Shown here: positions 36,063-45,143 of the stretch, piece by piece
Position numbering within the stretch: position 1 is the stretch's first letter
Layout of the letters: the number at the start of each line of letters is the position of its first letter
Made by a program: the position numbers and the translations under genes
Assembly (NCBI GenBank): GCA_019634635.1
Contig: JAHCBB010000007.1
Span: forward strand, 124,001-188,000
Length of the DNA: 64,000 bases
Direction of reading: 5' to 3'
DNA from: Verrucomicrobiia bacterium
GTDB lineage: Bacteria; Verrucomicrobiota; Verrucomicrobiia; Limisphaerales; UBA9464
The notes under the pieces: model-generated
What the model saw: only the letters and a program-made list of their open reading frames with translations
Databases searched by the model: none
What the model was told of the DNA's origin: nothing

Positions 36063-36238
36063 TTTGCGATGCCCCCCTGCCGGCGAATTTTGGTTCCGAA
36101 GGCCGCCACATTGAGGCCAGAGACCATGCCGCCATCGCGCATGAGTTGTACCTGAAGCTCGTCGCTGGCGACCGCGAACAGTTCCTCGACCGCCACCTCG
36201 CTGCTGCGAACAGCGACGGCCATCACCTGGGCCTTCAA
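36056..36238 (-). CDS. Small unknown ORF upstream of the XRE gene
   Basis: A 60-aa frame starting MKAQVMAVAVRSSEVAVEEL and ending NVAAFGTKIRRQGGIAKF. The middle is acidic and hydrophobic and the end basic. It is on the same strand as the XRE gene, 39 bases upstream. Part of its complementary strand could be read as the beginning of the TPR remnant, so only one of the two can be real here. I favour a genuine small gene because of the well-behaved ends, but no family is recognised. Confidence 0.35.
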   Translation of the reverse strand: MKAQVMAVAVRSSEVAVEELFAVASDELQVQLMRDGGMVSGLNVAAFGTKIRRQGGIAKF

Positions 36239-36242
36239 GGCG

Positions 36243-37010
36243 ACGTGAGTGGCGCCGCGGCGCTGGCCCGCCGCTCAGTGGACTACTTGGAATCTTTGTC
36301 TCGCGAGTCCGCGCACCGATTCTCCGAGGACCCCGTGGCTGCACGGACCTCGTATTCGTCCTGGTGCGCGGGGGCCGGTGACGCCAACAAGGCTCTCCTC
36401 GCAGCCCGGCGCGCCGTCCAAGTCGCCCGGAAACTCAAGTCGCTACGGGACGCCAGGGATCGCAGGCTCCTGGCGCTCGCCCTTCAGAATCTCTTCAACC
36501 GGGAATACGAGGCGAAGGCCTACCGCCGCGCTGCCGGACACGCCCGTTCTGCGCTCTCCGTGTTGCACTCCCTCCCAAGTCCGACCACTGAGGACACCTT
36601 CGAAATCGCCCGACACCACCGCAATCTTGCGGAAGCGCTCCGAATGGCGGCCAAAACGGCAATTCGGATGCGTGAAGCGCTGGGGGCGGCAGCCGATGCC
36701 CTGAAACACCTTGAATCCATTCCCCAACCCGGGTCCCCGGCGATTCTGGAAGCCCGTGCCTACTCATTGCTGACTCTGGCACAATGCCTCCACGATTCCG
36801 GGGACATCGCCCACGCCGTTGCCACGGTCCGGCAATCCACTGAAATCCGCCGCCGCCGGCCACCTGCCGGACGCCCTCAGTGCAGCCACCGAGTCCGTCG
36901 CCCTCTACCAGCGGCTCACGAAGCGCGGCGAATCCTCCCGTCAACACCTCTGGCTCGCGGAAGCCTTGCTCCATCTCGGCAGAGCTCAGAACTCCGTCGG
37001 CCGCCCCAAA
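36243..37010 (+). pseudogene. Decayed tetratricopeptide-repeat gene
   Basis: Two frames together encode helical TPR-like units: ALARRSVDYLESLSRESAHR, ANKALLAARRAVQVARKL, AAGHARSALSVLHSL, IARHHRNLAEALRMA and EARAYSLLTLAQCLHDSGDI. After about 36845 the similarity moves to the next frame (ALSAATESVALYQRL, LWLAEALLHLGRAQ). There is no start region and no proper end, because the sequence runs into the Fic fragment on the other strand. The kind of TPR protein is not identifiable. The gene is not functional as it stands. Confidence 0.6.
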
Positions 37011-37300
37011 CAGGGCTGCGATCCACGGCCGCTCCCGCCCCAGCCGCCAGCAACTCCCCCAATGTCGCCTGCGTCCCCTCGATGCGGCTCGACCGCACCG
37101 CTTCGCGACGCACGAACGGCCGGATGAGCAGGTGCGGATTGGGCAACCGTCGGCCTTCCCCCGCCAACCGGCCCACCAGCAGGGAGGCATCCGCCAGCGC
37201 CGCTGCAAGGGCCGGAGTCCAGTCCAAGTTGGGAGGGAGAGGCTTTGGATGGAAGGCCCGATAGCCCTCCAGTGTCGAGATCCACCGTCCGGAGGCCCGC
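36985..37300 (-). pseudogene. N-terminal fragment of a Fic/DOC-family protein
   Basis: The minus strand encodes the Fic N-terminal domain: GRWISTLEGYRAFHPKPLPP, then LAGEGRRLPNPHLLIRPFVR, then REAVRSSRIEGTQATLGEL. SSRIEG is the conserved inhibitory-helix-type segment of Fic_N. The catalytic core with HPFxxGNGR is missing, because the frame runs into the TPR remnant near 37000. Fic proteins transfer AMP to target proteins; this one cannot, lacking its active site. Confidence 0.75.
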
Positions 37301-37652
37301 GTGGTTTTTCGAGGAAGAAGCCACGGCCGCAACCGATGCATTGACGGACCGATTGAATCAGGGCGCGCAGGGAGTTGTCGCTCGGCATTGGCCGCTGGAG
37401 GTCGCCAACACCCTGCTGATGGGAGAGCGCCGACGTCGGTGCCTGGCGGCGGATATCGCGCACTTTCCCGGCAGCGCTGCTGTCACTTCCACCTTGGCCC
37501 TTGCCCGGGAACACCGGTTGACCGCCCACGATGCCGCCTGTCTGGAGTTGGCGATGCGCCGTCGGATTTCCCTGGCAACTCTCGACCTCGAACTGCGCAA
37601 AGCGGCCAAGGCCGTCGGCGTGGAGTGTTTGCCGGAACTGCCCCAGCCTTAA
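37245..37652 (+). pseudogene. Degraded VapC-like PIN-domain toxin
   Basis: The frame encodes most of a PIN toxin: AWFFEEEATAATDALTDRL, VARHWPLEVANTLLMGERR, then STLALAREHRLTAHDAACLE and ISLATLDLELRKAAKAVGVE. The usual first strand with the leading Asp is lost, replaced by unrelated codons that overlap the Fic fragment. About twenty residues normally found between the ERR helix and the LALAREH helix also appear deleted. No antitoxin gene is upstream. It is probably inactive, though the later acidic residues (HDAA, TLD) remain. Confidence 0.7.
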
Positions 37653-37838
37653 TGCTTTTCGGGAAGGAGGAGGATCAAAGGAGACGGTTGTTGTCGCGAA
37701 GGGGCACGGGTTCGAAAGTGGGCCTCTGGTTTCCGAGGGGGCGCACCTGGGTGGCTGTTCCGAAATGGGCCTGCCGATTTGAGGACTCCAAGCATCGGAA
37801 GAAGTCGGCGCGTCCGCCCCTCCTCGGCTGCCCGAGCC

Positions 37839-38306
37839 TTACGGCGACCCGATGAGGTCGTCGCACAAAGCCACAAACTCAGTTCCCCGCACGGAGCGCG
37901 TCAGGGCCAGGCATCCCGGTGCCAGCGCCAGCAGTTGATCGTCATTGATCCATTCCACGGTGGCGCCGGGCTGTGTGGCCAAGGACACCGCCGCCGGGTT
38001 GGGTCGCGTCTCCAGCACCAACGACGACGGAAGCGCCGCAGAATGGACGAGGTCATACACGGGGCGGACGCTGTCCGCCGGCGCAGGACCCGTCGTCACG
38101 GCGAGGGAACTCGCTGCCCGTCGTGGCTCCAGCCGATGCCACAGCAGGAGATCCGCCAGGCATAGGACCGCCATCACCGCGGCGGCGAGCGTACCTTGAC
38201 GGAGGCGACGCCGTCCGCGCGCGGCCCGCAGGGTCCTGGAAAGCGATGACGCCATTCGCGCATCGTCGGGGCCAAGCACTTCTTCCAGCAATGGGTCAGG
38301 ATTCAT
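37839..38306 (-). CDS. Single-span membrane protein, likely anti-sigma factor
   Basis: A 155-aa protein with a basic cytoplasmic N-terminus of about 36 residues (TLRAARGRRRLRQG), one transmembrane helix (LAAAVMAVLCLADLLLW) and an external domain of about 95 residues. It overlaps the end of the sigma-factor gene by 11 bases and is read after it, the usual arrangement for a sigma/anti-sigma pair. No ZAS zinc motif (HxxxCxxC) is present, so it would be an atypical anti-sigma protein. The assignment rests on gene order and topology. Confidence 0.6.
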   Translation of the reverse strand: MNPDPLLEEVLGPDDARMASSLSRTLRAARGRRRLRQGTLAAAVMAVLCLADLLLWHRLEPRRAASSLAVTTGPAPADSVRPVYDLVHSAALPSSLVLETRPNPAAVSLATQPGATVEWINDDQLLALAPGCLALTRSVRGTEFVALCDDLIGSP

Positions 38307-38943
38307 TCTCCGACTCCCTTCTCAGCTGGCGCAATACCGTCTCGCGAACCCGGATTCGCGCCCGCGCCAGGCGCGACTCCACAGCCTTCTCGGTGAATCC
38401 CCACTCCGCCGCCAGTTCGCGGATAGACCGGTGTTGCACGTACTTCCCCTCCAGCAGCGCGCGTTCCGCGGCAGGCAGTGCCTCCAATCCGGATTCCAGG
38501 AGCGGAAGCAGTTCAGCATCAGTATCCGGCGGCGGCTGAGGCGGCACCGCCGGCTGACTCTCGAAAACGCGCCGCAGGAATCCCAGAAACCGATTGTGGC
38601 GCCGGTGCTCATCGGTCACCGAACTGCGGGCCAGGACCGTGAGCCAGCTCCAGAAGGTCTCCTCCGATTCGAAACGCCGGATGTGCCGCACGCAGCGAAT
38701 CCAGGTGGCCTGCAGGGCCTCGGTGGCGAGTTCCTCCCGTCCGCCGGTAACCACCAGCAAATACCGGAACAGACGCGGCGCGTACTCCCGATGAACCTCC
38801 GCCCACGCGGCCTCGTCTCCCTTCGTCAACCGCACTGTGAGCCCGCCAATGCCGGTGGTTTCCGCCGGCCTCGCAGCACCGGAAGCCGACTCGCTGCGGA
38901 AGGGCGACGAACTCAACGGGAGAATGGAGGCAGCCATGGGCAT
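38296..38943 (-). CDS. ECF-type RNA polymerase sigma factor
   Basis: A 215-aa sigma-70 family protein with region 2 (WAEVHREYAPRLFRYLLVVT, then IRRFESEETFWSWL) and region 4 (LPAAERALLEGKYVQ, SIRELAAEWGFTEKAVESRL, ARARIRVRE). Regions 1 and 3 are absent, as in ECF sigma factors. The first 30 residues are Ser/Ala-rich and may be partly untranslated. It should direct RNA polymerase to a small regulon, controlled by the overlapping membrane protein. A secretin-like exported protein gene ends 16 bases upstream on the same strand. Confidence 0.88.
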   Translation of the reverse strand: MPMAASILPLSSSPFRSESASGAARPAETTGIGGLTVRLTKGDEAAWAEVHREYAPRLFRYLLVVTGGREELATEALQATWIRCVRHIRRFESEETFWSWLTVLARSSVTDEHRRHNRFLGFLRRVFESQPAVPPQPPPDTDAELLPLLESGLEALPAAERALLEGKYVQHRSIRELAAEWGFTEKAVESRLARARIRVRETVLRQLRRESENES

Positions 38944-38958
38944 TCCAACCAGGCGAAC

Positions 38959-39753
38959 CTACTTCGCTTGCCTGGTGGGAGGCGGCCGCCCCCCCGATCG
39001 CGTCGAGTGTTCCAACATCCTCAGGGCCTCCTCCACCATCGCCAGTTCCTCGCGGGTTCCCCGCACGATAAGCAACTGGGTCTCCTTGTGAAACTTAAGA
39101 TTGAGCCGTTCCTTGCCGTTGGTCCGGAGTTCATTGCCCGCAGACAGAACGGTGGTGATGTCGTCGATGGTAAGATGGGTCAGGAGTGATTCGAGATTAA
39201 AAAAACGAACCGTCTCGGGCTCTCTGACCGGCTCGACCGCAATGACCGGCTCGTCGGGAATTGCCTCAGGTGGGGGACGGAAGACACGCAGCACCCAGAC
39301 TTCGGGCGTTTCGGACGTGCCAGTTTGGGTGGCCTGAAATCCGAATCCTTCCATGACCTTTTGCATTTGGCTCGCTCCCCTCCCCAAAGCGACATAACGC
39401 TGATTTGACTTTGAACTTGCCTGGGTCACTGCAGCGAACAGGGTTGGCACATCCACTTGATGCATGTTCAGGGGCGGGATCATCGTTTGGGAGTCGTCCG
39501 GCAAAATGACGACATTGACCGGTGTTCCGCGGGCCTTTGAAACCGCGCTTACAAACTCCACCACGGTCCCGCCTGGAAAACTGAGGTTGAATCTAATTGC
39601 AGATGGATCGGCATTCGGTGACGGAAATGCCGGCGGAGGAGGATTGGCTGCCGCAACCGGCACTGGCTGTTGCGCGACGATGGGGAGGTTCAGCAGCGTC
39701 AGCACGACGCCCAACTGCGCGGTGCCCTTCAGGACAGGAAAGCAAGCATTCAT
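38959..39753 (-). CDS. Exported protein with secretin N-domain-like repeats
   Basis: A protein of about 264 aa with a signal peptide (LGVVLTLLNLPIVAQQ) followed by a Pro-rich stretch. Two short domains resemble the small alpha-beta folds of secretin/TonB short N-terminal regions: FPGGTVVEFVSAVSKARGTP, then VPTLFAAVTQAS. LNLKFHKETQLLIVRGT plus ELAMVEEALRML resembles the closing helix-strand of such domains. There is no secretin pore. The ATG at 39753 is favoured because it starts the signal peptide; an earlier ATG at 39780 is possible. It is read just before the sigma-factor gene. Confidence 0.65.
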   Translation of the reverse strand: MNACFPVLKGTAQLGVVLTLLNLPIVAQQPVPVAAANPPPPAFPSPNADPSAIRFNLSFPGGTVVEFVSAVSKARGTPVNVVILPDDSQTMIPPLNMHQVDVPTLFAAVTQASSKSNQRYVALGRGASQMQKVMEGFGFQATQTGTSETPEVWVLRVFRPPPEAIPDEPVIAVEPVREPETVRFFNLESLLTHLTIDDITTVLSAGNELRTNGKERLNLKFHKETQLLIVRGTREELAMVEEALRMLEHSTRSGGRPPPTRQAK

Positions 39754-39914
39754 CGTTTCAACCCGGTACACGCCGCACACCCCAAAATCCCTCGCGGAAT
39801 GTGCGCCCAGTCCTCTGGATCTTTCGGAGCGTCGTTGGGGGCAAAATCGCGGACCGATTTGGGGCGTCGGTGCGTACTTATAACTCCTGAAGCCCGCAGT
39901 ACTCCTTCCGTCGC

Positions 39915-42900
39915 TTACGGCGGCGACAAAAATGAGAGGAGTGCCGCGAGGTCTTCCGGGGTGAGATCGGCCTCAAGGCCCTCGGGCATGAGGGAACGGC
40001 CTTCGGGACGCCAGACCGCCAGGTCCCGGCGGGACAGCGTCGTCTCGGCACCGCCCGCCGTCCGCAGGGTCACCGAGGTCTCCGATTCCCGGGCCAGTAG
40101 GCCCGTGTAGGTTTCGCCGGACCGCGTCTCCGCGGTCCACGCGGTGAACTGCGGTGGCACTTCGCGGTTTGGATCGAGAATGGAGACCAGCAATTTCTCC
40201 GGTCCATTGGACTTCACGGAGTCCAGGTCGGGCCCCAGTTCAACTCCTTCGCCGCGATGCCGGTGGCAGGTGGCGCAACGCTCCTGAAACAGCACGGCAC
40301 CCCGCGTCGCATCGCCGGAGTGATTCAATGCCGGCAGAAAACGGGTCACCACGTCCGCCCGGCTCTCGGGAGGCTCTCCAAACAACCGCCGGGCCAGCTC
40401 CCGGATCTCCACATCCGCATGATCCCGGAGGGCATTCTGCTGGTCCACCTGGAAGCCGGAAGCCGCCACATGGCCGTCGGCAGCGGCCAGCAGCAACCGG
40501 CGGGTTGTCGCCGGACGCCTCAGCAGCAGGCGCACGGCCTCGGACTGGGCGTTCCTGGACAGCGCCGGCAGCATCCCGACCAGGAGCGCCGACGACGCCG
40601 GGAGGTCGTAGCGGCCCGCCGCGGCAACCCCCAGCGACTGGTCCTCAGGCGATCCGGAAGCCAACCAGCCGCCCACCTCGGTGGCGATGCGATCCCAGGG
40701 TTGCTGGGCAAGGCACGCCACCGCATCGGCACGCAGGGCTGGCGTCCCCTCGCGTGCCTGCCGGAGGGCGGTGCGGAATACCGCGTCCAGGCTGCCCGTG
40801 GGATCCGCAACCACGAGCTCCGTGCCGGCGCGACGGAGTCCGTCGCCCAACGCCGCCACCAGGGCGGGTGCCAGCCCATCGCCGGGTCGCGCCGCCAGTG
40901 TGGCAATCACCGCTTCCACGGCCCCCGGATCGTTTCGGATGCCGATCGCACGCGCCAGCGAACGGAGCGCCTCGCCCTGCGCGAGCGGTGCGGGACTTCC
41001 CGTCGTCAACTGCCGAAAGACTTCACCATCGCCGTCGCGAACGGCGTGCACGGCGACATCGCGAACCAGTTCCGGTCCGGTTTGCAGCAGGGTGACGAGC
41101 GGAGGAATTCGCGCGGCGGGCGGCCAGGATTCAAGCCCGAGGGCGACCTCGAGTTGAACCCACGGGTCTGGATCGGCCGCGAGGTTGGCCAACGCCGGCA
41201 TCAGGTCCCGCTCGCCGGACGCAAACGCGAGCCGGACGCCCTGGCGGCGCACCGCCGGGTCGGGATCCTCCAAGGCCTGCCGGAGCGCCGCCACCTCCAG
41301 TCCGCCGAGGCCATCCAGGACGGTCAATGCATGGAGACGTGCCAGCCGGTTCGTGGGATTGGCGGCCTGAAGGCGGAGCGGCAACACCGTCTCCGGATCC
41401 TGCAACTGGTGGAGCAGGCGCGCGGCGGTATCCCGGTGCCATCCGTTGGAGTCTCCCAACAGCGCCACGAGGTCCGCGGGACGCGAGGGATCCACGAACC
41501 GGCGATCCGGTCGCGCGCGAAATCCATTGGGAACAATCCGCCAGATGCGTCCCCGGTCGCGCCCGCTGTCCAGATCGAGACGGGCCTTCAAATTCGCCGG
41601 AATGGACCACGGGTGCTCAATGACCTCCCGGTACATGTCGAGCACCCACAGGCAGCCATCCGGTCCGTTGTAGAACTGGACCGGCCGGAACCAGTTGTCG
41701 GTGCTGGCGAGAAACTCGGAGGTTTGTTCATCGGACGCCCGTTCCCCGGCGAGCAGCCATCCCGTGGTGGTGGGACGGAGTTTTTTGCGATGCACCAGGT
41801 TGCCTCCGGCATCGCCGATGAAGGCATCGCCGGCGAAGTCCGGACCGTAGGCGTCGCCACGATACACGGTCGTGCCGGTCGCCCCGGTGAAGTAGCCGCT
41901 CGCCCTTCCTCCACCCTCGATCGGCCCCGGCACCAGCCCCGCCACACGCCAGCGGGTCCGCAGCACACGCCAGGGCTCATCCGGACTTCGCCGGTACACC
42001 GTGGCCGCGGGTCCATCCACAGCGATGCTGCCCCGTGCGGGTGGCAGCTCGACGTACGGGTTGGGGGGCCGGCCCTCGGCATTGAAGGCGATGAGTTGGA
42101 GGTGATCCGAATTCGCGCAGACGAATTTCCGCCCGGCATCGTCGAAGCTCATCCCGTGCTGGCCGCCGCCCGTTTCCGCGCGCAGATCGAGATTCCGTGG
42201 ATCGAAGGAAAAGTCCCGGCCGCGCAGATTCACCGCTCCTTCCGCCTCCGATCCCGACGGCGCCCCCCCGGCTGCCGCCCGCCAACGGCGGGTGAACGGC
42301 GAATCCACCAGCCGCACCGAGCCGCCGCTGAGACTGGTTGCCCCGTGGATGCGGTGATCGAGCCCCCAGTGGAACGAGTTGAGCATCGCCTGGACATTGA
42401 GCCGGTTCGTCTCATACGGGGCGTAGTCGGATGCGAACCCGGTGAAGATGACCTCGCGGACATCCGCGATCCCATCGCCGTCGGTGTCCTTTGCGTAGAG
42501 GATGTCGGGCGTCACCCCCAGGAACACGCCGCCGTCCCAGCAGGTGATCGCGGTCGGCCACGGCAATCCGTCGAGGAACACCGTCGCCCGGTCGTACTGA
42601 CCGTCGCCATCGGGATCCTCCAGGAGCCGGATGCGCCCCAGACGTTCCGGACGGCGCTCCGAGTAGTCGCGCATTTCCACCACGTAGGCCCGCGCCTGTT
42701 CGTCCACCGCCACGGCCACCGGGCTGACCACCAGGGGCTCAGTCGCCACCGGTTCCACGCGGAAGCCAGGTCGGAGCTCGAAGGTGGCTGGCGCCAGTGA
42801 CGGTTCGGTCGGTGCCACCCGTGGCATCTGCCTGCCGCTGACCTCCGGCTCCACGTGGTCCGCCACCGCGCCCAAATGAATCCACGGTGCCGCCCACAGC

Positions 42901-42950
42901 AGCCCGAGGGCCAGACGGCACCAACCGGGAATGGATGGAACAGCATTCAC
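39915..42950 (-). CDS. PVC-type heme-binding CxxCH protein with beta-propeller and HEAT-like repeats
   Basis: A large exported protein (about 1011 aa) of a type common in Verrucomicrobia and Planctomycetes. A signal-like N-terminus (LALGLLWAAPWIHLG) precedes a dehydrogenase-like propeller with repeated metal-loop signatures (DPDGDGQYDRA, DTDGDGIADV). Next is a HEAT-like helical region (about 560-870: DPDPAVRRQGVRLAFA, DPDPWVQLEVALGLES). A C-terminal cytochrome-c-like module has CATCHRHRGEGVELGPDL, and the typical NREVPPQFTAWT segment closes it. Electron transfer during oxidation of sugars or other organics is the usual proposal; the substrate is unknown. The GTG at 42950 overlaps the stop of the upstream methyltransferase gene; the longer frame has no support. 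Confidence 0.88.
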   Translation of the reverse strand: MNAVPSIPGWCRLALGLLWAAPWIHLGAVADHVEPEVSGRQMPRVAPTEPSLAPATFELRPGFRVEPVATEPLVVSPVAVAVDEQARAYVVEMRDYSERRPERLGRIRLLEDPDGDGQYDRATVFLDGLPWPTAITCWDGGVFLGVTPDILYAKDTDGDGIADVREVIFTGFASDYAPYETNRLNVQAMLNSFHWGLDHRIHGATSLSGGSVRLVDSPFTRRWRAAAGGAPSGSEAEGAVNLRGRDFSFDPRNLDLRAETGGGQHGMSFDDAGRKFVCANSDHLQLIAFNAEGRPPNPYVELPPARGSIAVDGPAATVYRRSPDEPWRVLRTRWRVAGLVPGPIEGGGRASGYFTGATGTTVYRGDAYGPDFAGDAFIGDAGGNLVHRKKLRPTTTGWLLAGERASDEQTSEFLASTDNWFRPVQFYNGPDGCLWVLDMYREVIEHPWSIPANLKARLDLDSGRDRGRIWRIVPNGFRARPDRRFVDPSRPADLVALLGDSNGWHRDTAARLLHQLQDPETVLPLRLQAANPTNRLARLHALTVLDGLGGLEVAALRQALEDPDPAVRRQGVRLAFASGERDLMPALANLAADPDPWVQLEVALGLESWPPAARIPPLVTLLQTGPELVRDVAVHAVRDGDGEVFRQLTTGSPAPLAQGEALRSLARAIGIRNDPGAVEAVIATLAARPGDGLAPALVAALGDGLRRAGTELVVADPTGSLDAVFRTALRQAREGTPALRADAVACLAQQPWDRIATEVGGWLASGSPEDQSLGVAAAGRYDLPASSALLVGMLPALSRNAQSEAVRLLLRRPATTRRLLLAAADGHVAASGFQVDQQNALRDHADVEIRELARRLFGEPPESRADVVTRFLPALNHSGDATRGAVLFQERCATCHRHRGEGVELGPDLDSVKSNGPEKLLVSILDPNREVPPQFTAWTAETRSGETYTGLLARESETSVTLRTAGGAETTLSRRDLAVWRPEGRSLMPEGLEADLTPEDLAALLSFLSPP

Positions 42951-43660
42951 GAAGCCACCCCGACCTTCCGGGAAAATCCATTCGAGGCAACCACCGCGAC
43001 CTCCCGGAGGGGTTTCAGCAGCCGCAGCACCGCGCGAATCCCTCGAAACCCCCGTTCGCCCAGACCGAACTGCACGGCAAGAAGTGCGGCGCGGCGATCG
43101 TAGCCGTACGGACGCAGTCCCGCATGCTCGACGTGGAATCCGTTCACGGTCACCAACGCACCCAGGGTCTGCACGTTCCACGAGTACAGGTGGTGGTTGG
43201 GTTCCGCGGGATTGAAGCGGCGGTAGCGTCGGCCCGACTCCCAGGGAACCGCGATCAGCAACCGGCCTCCGCGACGGAGCAGGCGCTTCATCTCCAGCAA
43301 GACCGCCCCCGGCGCACCGACATGTTCGAGGGAATGATGAAGGATGCCCGCATCGAAAATCCCCTCCGGAAGCGCCGCGGTGTCGGGGACGAACTCGATG
43401 CCGGCATCCTCGACGGCGGGTCGCAACTGGAGGGCGACGTCATGTCCCACGCGACGACGGCAGGACAGGCCGGCAAGGTTCCATCCGAAGCCGCAGCCGT
43501 ACTCCAGGACGGCGGCGTTGGGACCGATCTGCGCGGCAAACAGGCGGGCGCGGCTGCGGACGATCCACGGCACCGCTGCGGCCGGCACCGCGCGCTTGCC
43601 CTCGTGGTAGGCGGGGCTGTTCGCGCCCACATACGGGGAATGGGCGGCTTCCGGTGACAT
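42947..43660 (-). CDS. Class I SAM-dependent methyltransferase
   Basis: A 237-aa methyltransferase of the UbiE/Methyltransf_11 type. The SAM-binding motif is AVLEYGCGFGWNLAGL. FDAGILHHSLEHV marks motif IV, and LLRRGGRLLIAVPWE the post-motif strand. The C-terminal part (HHLYSWNVQTLGALVTVNGF) resembles methyltransferases acting on lipids or cell-envelope sugars, but no substrate is evident. Its stop overlaps the start of the CxxCH protein gene by four bases and it follows the TPR-like gene by 8 bases, so it is part of the long minus-strand gene train. Confidence 0.88.
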   Translation of the reverse strand: MSPEAAHSPYVGANSPAYHEGKRAVPAAAVPWIVRSRARLFAAQIGPNAAVLEYGCGFGWNLAGLSCRRRVGHDVALQLRPAVEDAGIEFVPDTAALPEGIFDAGILHHSLEHVGAPGAVLLEMKRLLRRGGRLLIAVPWESGRRYRRFNPAEPNHHLYSWNVQTLGALVTVNGFHVEHAGLRPYGYDRRAALLAVQFGLGERGFRGIRAVLRLLKPLREVAVVASNGFSRKVGVAS

Positions 43661-43668
43661 CGGACCCG

Positions 43669-45141
43669 TCAGTTTGGTGCCGGCGCGCCGGCGGCGGCCG
43701 GGACCGCATTGGTGGCAGGAACCCCGAAATCGGCCGGCAAATTCAGGCGGGTGCGGAGCTGCTCCTGAAACTCGGGATTCACCTCGGGATCCGGGCGGAG
43801 CAATTCCAGGAGGACCTCGCGCTTGACCTCCGACATCGGCGGCAGGGAAATGCGATCCTTGGAAGACGGGTGCGTGGTCTTGGCCGTGTACACGTCGTGA
43901 AGCCGTTGCGCGATCCGCTCCAGGCCAAGCCCCTGGTCGTCGTCGCCGACGGCCATGTTGTAGAAGGCACGGGTCAACAATCCCTGAAGCGCCTGAGTGA
44001 CGCGGTCCCGGGACGTCTCGTTGGCATCCTCCTCGATTTTGCCGAGCGCAAACGACTCCATGGTGTCGTCCGGATCCAGGCCCGACTGCGGGCCCACGCC
44101 GAACCGCTGCCGGAGATAGTTGAACCAGCGCCGCGCCTCCGCCTCGCGATTGTTGGCGTAGAGGAAATAGACCGCGTCCTTCAGGAAGTTGCGGTGCGCC
44201 CGGCCGATGTGCTCATGGTTGTGTTCGGGCTCGGCCGCAATGGCGTCCTCATACGCCTTCGAGGCATTGGGGATCATGTCGAGGTTCGGGCGCAGATCGT
44301 AGGTGCCCGTGATGCGGTTGGTGAGCACCCGGCCATGGTGGAGCGAGGCCAGCATGGGCTGATAGATGGTCCGGCGCAGCGGCATCTTGTCCTGTTCCGG
44401 GGAATTCTCGATCCCGACCATCGCCCAGTAGATCGCGTGCGTCTCGGGCAGGCGCCAGTCGAGCGGCCCGTAGGTGCGGTCCACCTCCTGCATCACCCGG
44501 GGATCCAGCTTGAAGCGCTCCACCAGTTCCTGCACCTGGGCCTGCTGCTCCGGGGTCTGGGGATCCAGCAGTGCCGGGTAGTCCGGGTGCCCGCCCGGGA
44601 GGATCTCATTCATCATCGTGGCCCACTGGGCCTTGTACACGCGGTGGGCGTCGTCGAGATTCGCGCCCATCTTGTGCTGAAAGAGCCAGGCGAGCTCCCG
44701 GTACATGAGCGCCCGGTTCGGATTATACTTCAGCCCCTCATCCCGCAGGAGCTCAATGCCGCGCTGCACCCAGAGCCACCGGTCAAACGGGTCGGGGAAC
44801 TTGACCGAGATGTTGTAGGCCATGTTCCACGCCTGGAAGATCCACGGCGCGTCGGAGTGCGGCTGCAATTTGGTGATCCAGTCCGCCAACTGCACCGCCT
44901 CGAAATACTTCCCCTCCTCCTGGAGTTCGGTCGTCCGGATCCAGAGCGCATTGGCGATGAGCCCCCGGAACGCGCCCAGCGCCACCGTGGTGAAGGCCAG
45001 CACCGGAGGCGCATTGGAGATCACCGTCGTGCGCGTGATGCCCAGGGCCTCGCGCTCGCGGTTGAGCCCGCGCTGCAGGAAACCCGACGCCACCAGCGAC
45101 AGCGCCACCAGGCCGATGAGAAGCCCCTTCTTGGCGTTCAT
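43669..45141 (-). CDS. Conserved TPR-like membrane-anchored protein, unknown
   Basis: A 490-aa protein with one N-terminal hydrophobic segment (KGLLIGLVALSLVASGFL) and a helical body. Several pieces look like TPR-type repeats: EEGKYFEAVQLADWITKLQP, MYRELAWLFQHKM, FLYANNREAEARRWFNYL. It starts two bases after the stop of the ABC permease gene, and the ABC ATPase is read before that, so it probably assists this transporter as a periplasmic or membrane-attached partner. I recognise no named family. Confidence 0.6.
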   Translation of the reverse strand: MNAKKGLLIGLVALSLVASGFLQRGLNREREALGITRTTVISNAPPVLAFTTVALGAFRGLIANALWIRTTELQEEGKYFEAVQLADWITKLQPHSDAPWIFQAWNMAYNISVKFPDPFDRWLWVQRGIELLRDEGLKYNPNRALMYRELAWLFQHKMGANLDDAHRVYKAQWATMMNEILPGGHPDYPALLDPQTPEQQAQVQELVERFKLDPRVMQEVDRTYGPLDWRLPETHAIYWAMVGIENSPEQDKMPLRRTIYQPMLASLHHGRVLTNRITGTYDLRPNLDMIPNASKAYEDAIAAEPEHNHEHIGRAHRNFLKDAVYFLYANNREAEARRWFNYLRQRFGVGPQSGLDPDDTMESFALGKIEEDANETSRDRVTQALQGLLTRAFYNMAVGDDDQGLGLERIAQRLHDVYTAKTTHPSSKDRISLPPMSEVKREVLLELLRPDPEVNPEFQEQLRTRLNLPADFGVPATNAVPAAAGAPAPN

Positions 45142-45143
45142 GG

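Noticed and set aside
35432-37264. A single 610-aa plus-strand protein covering the toxin-antitoxin and XRE region
   Set aside because: The first 270 residues lie opposite clearly recognisable minus-strand genes (RHH-DUF433, XRE); only the TPR-like part after 36243 is credible and it is frameshifted.
34304-38000. A right attachment site repeating the tRNA-Phe 3' end
   Set aside because: No copy of the GGTTCGATTCCGG segment was found by eye in this interval.
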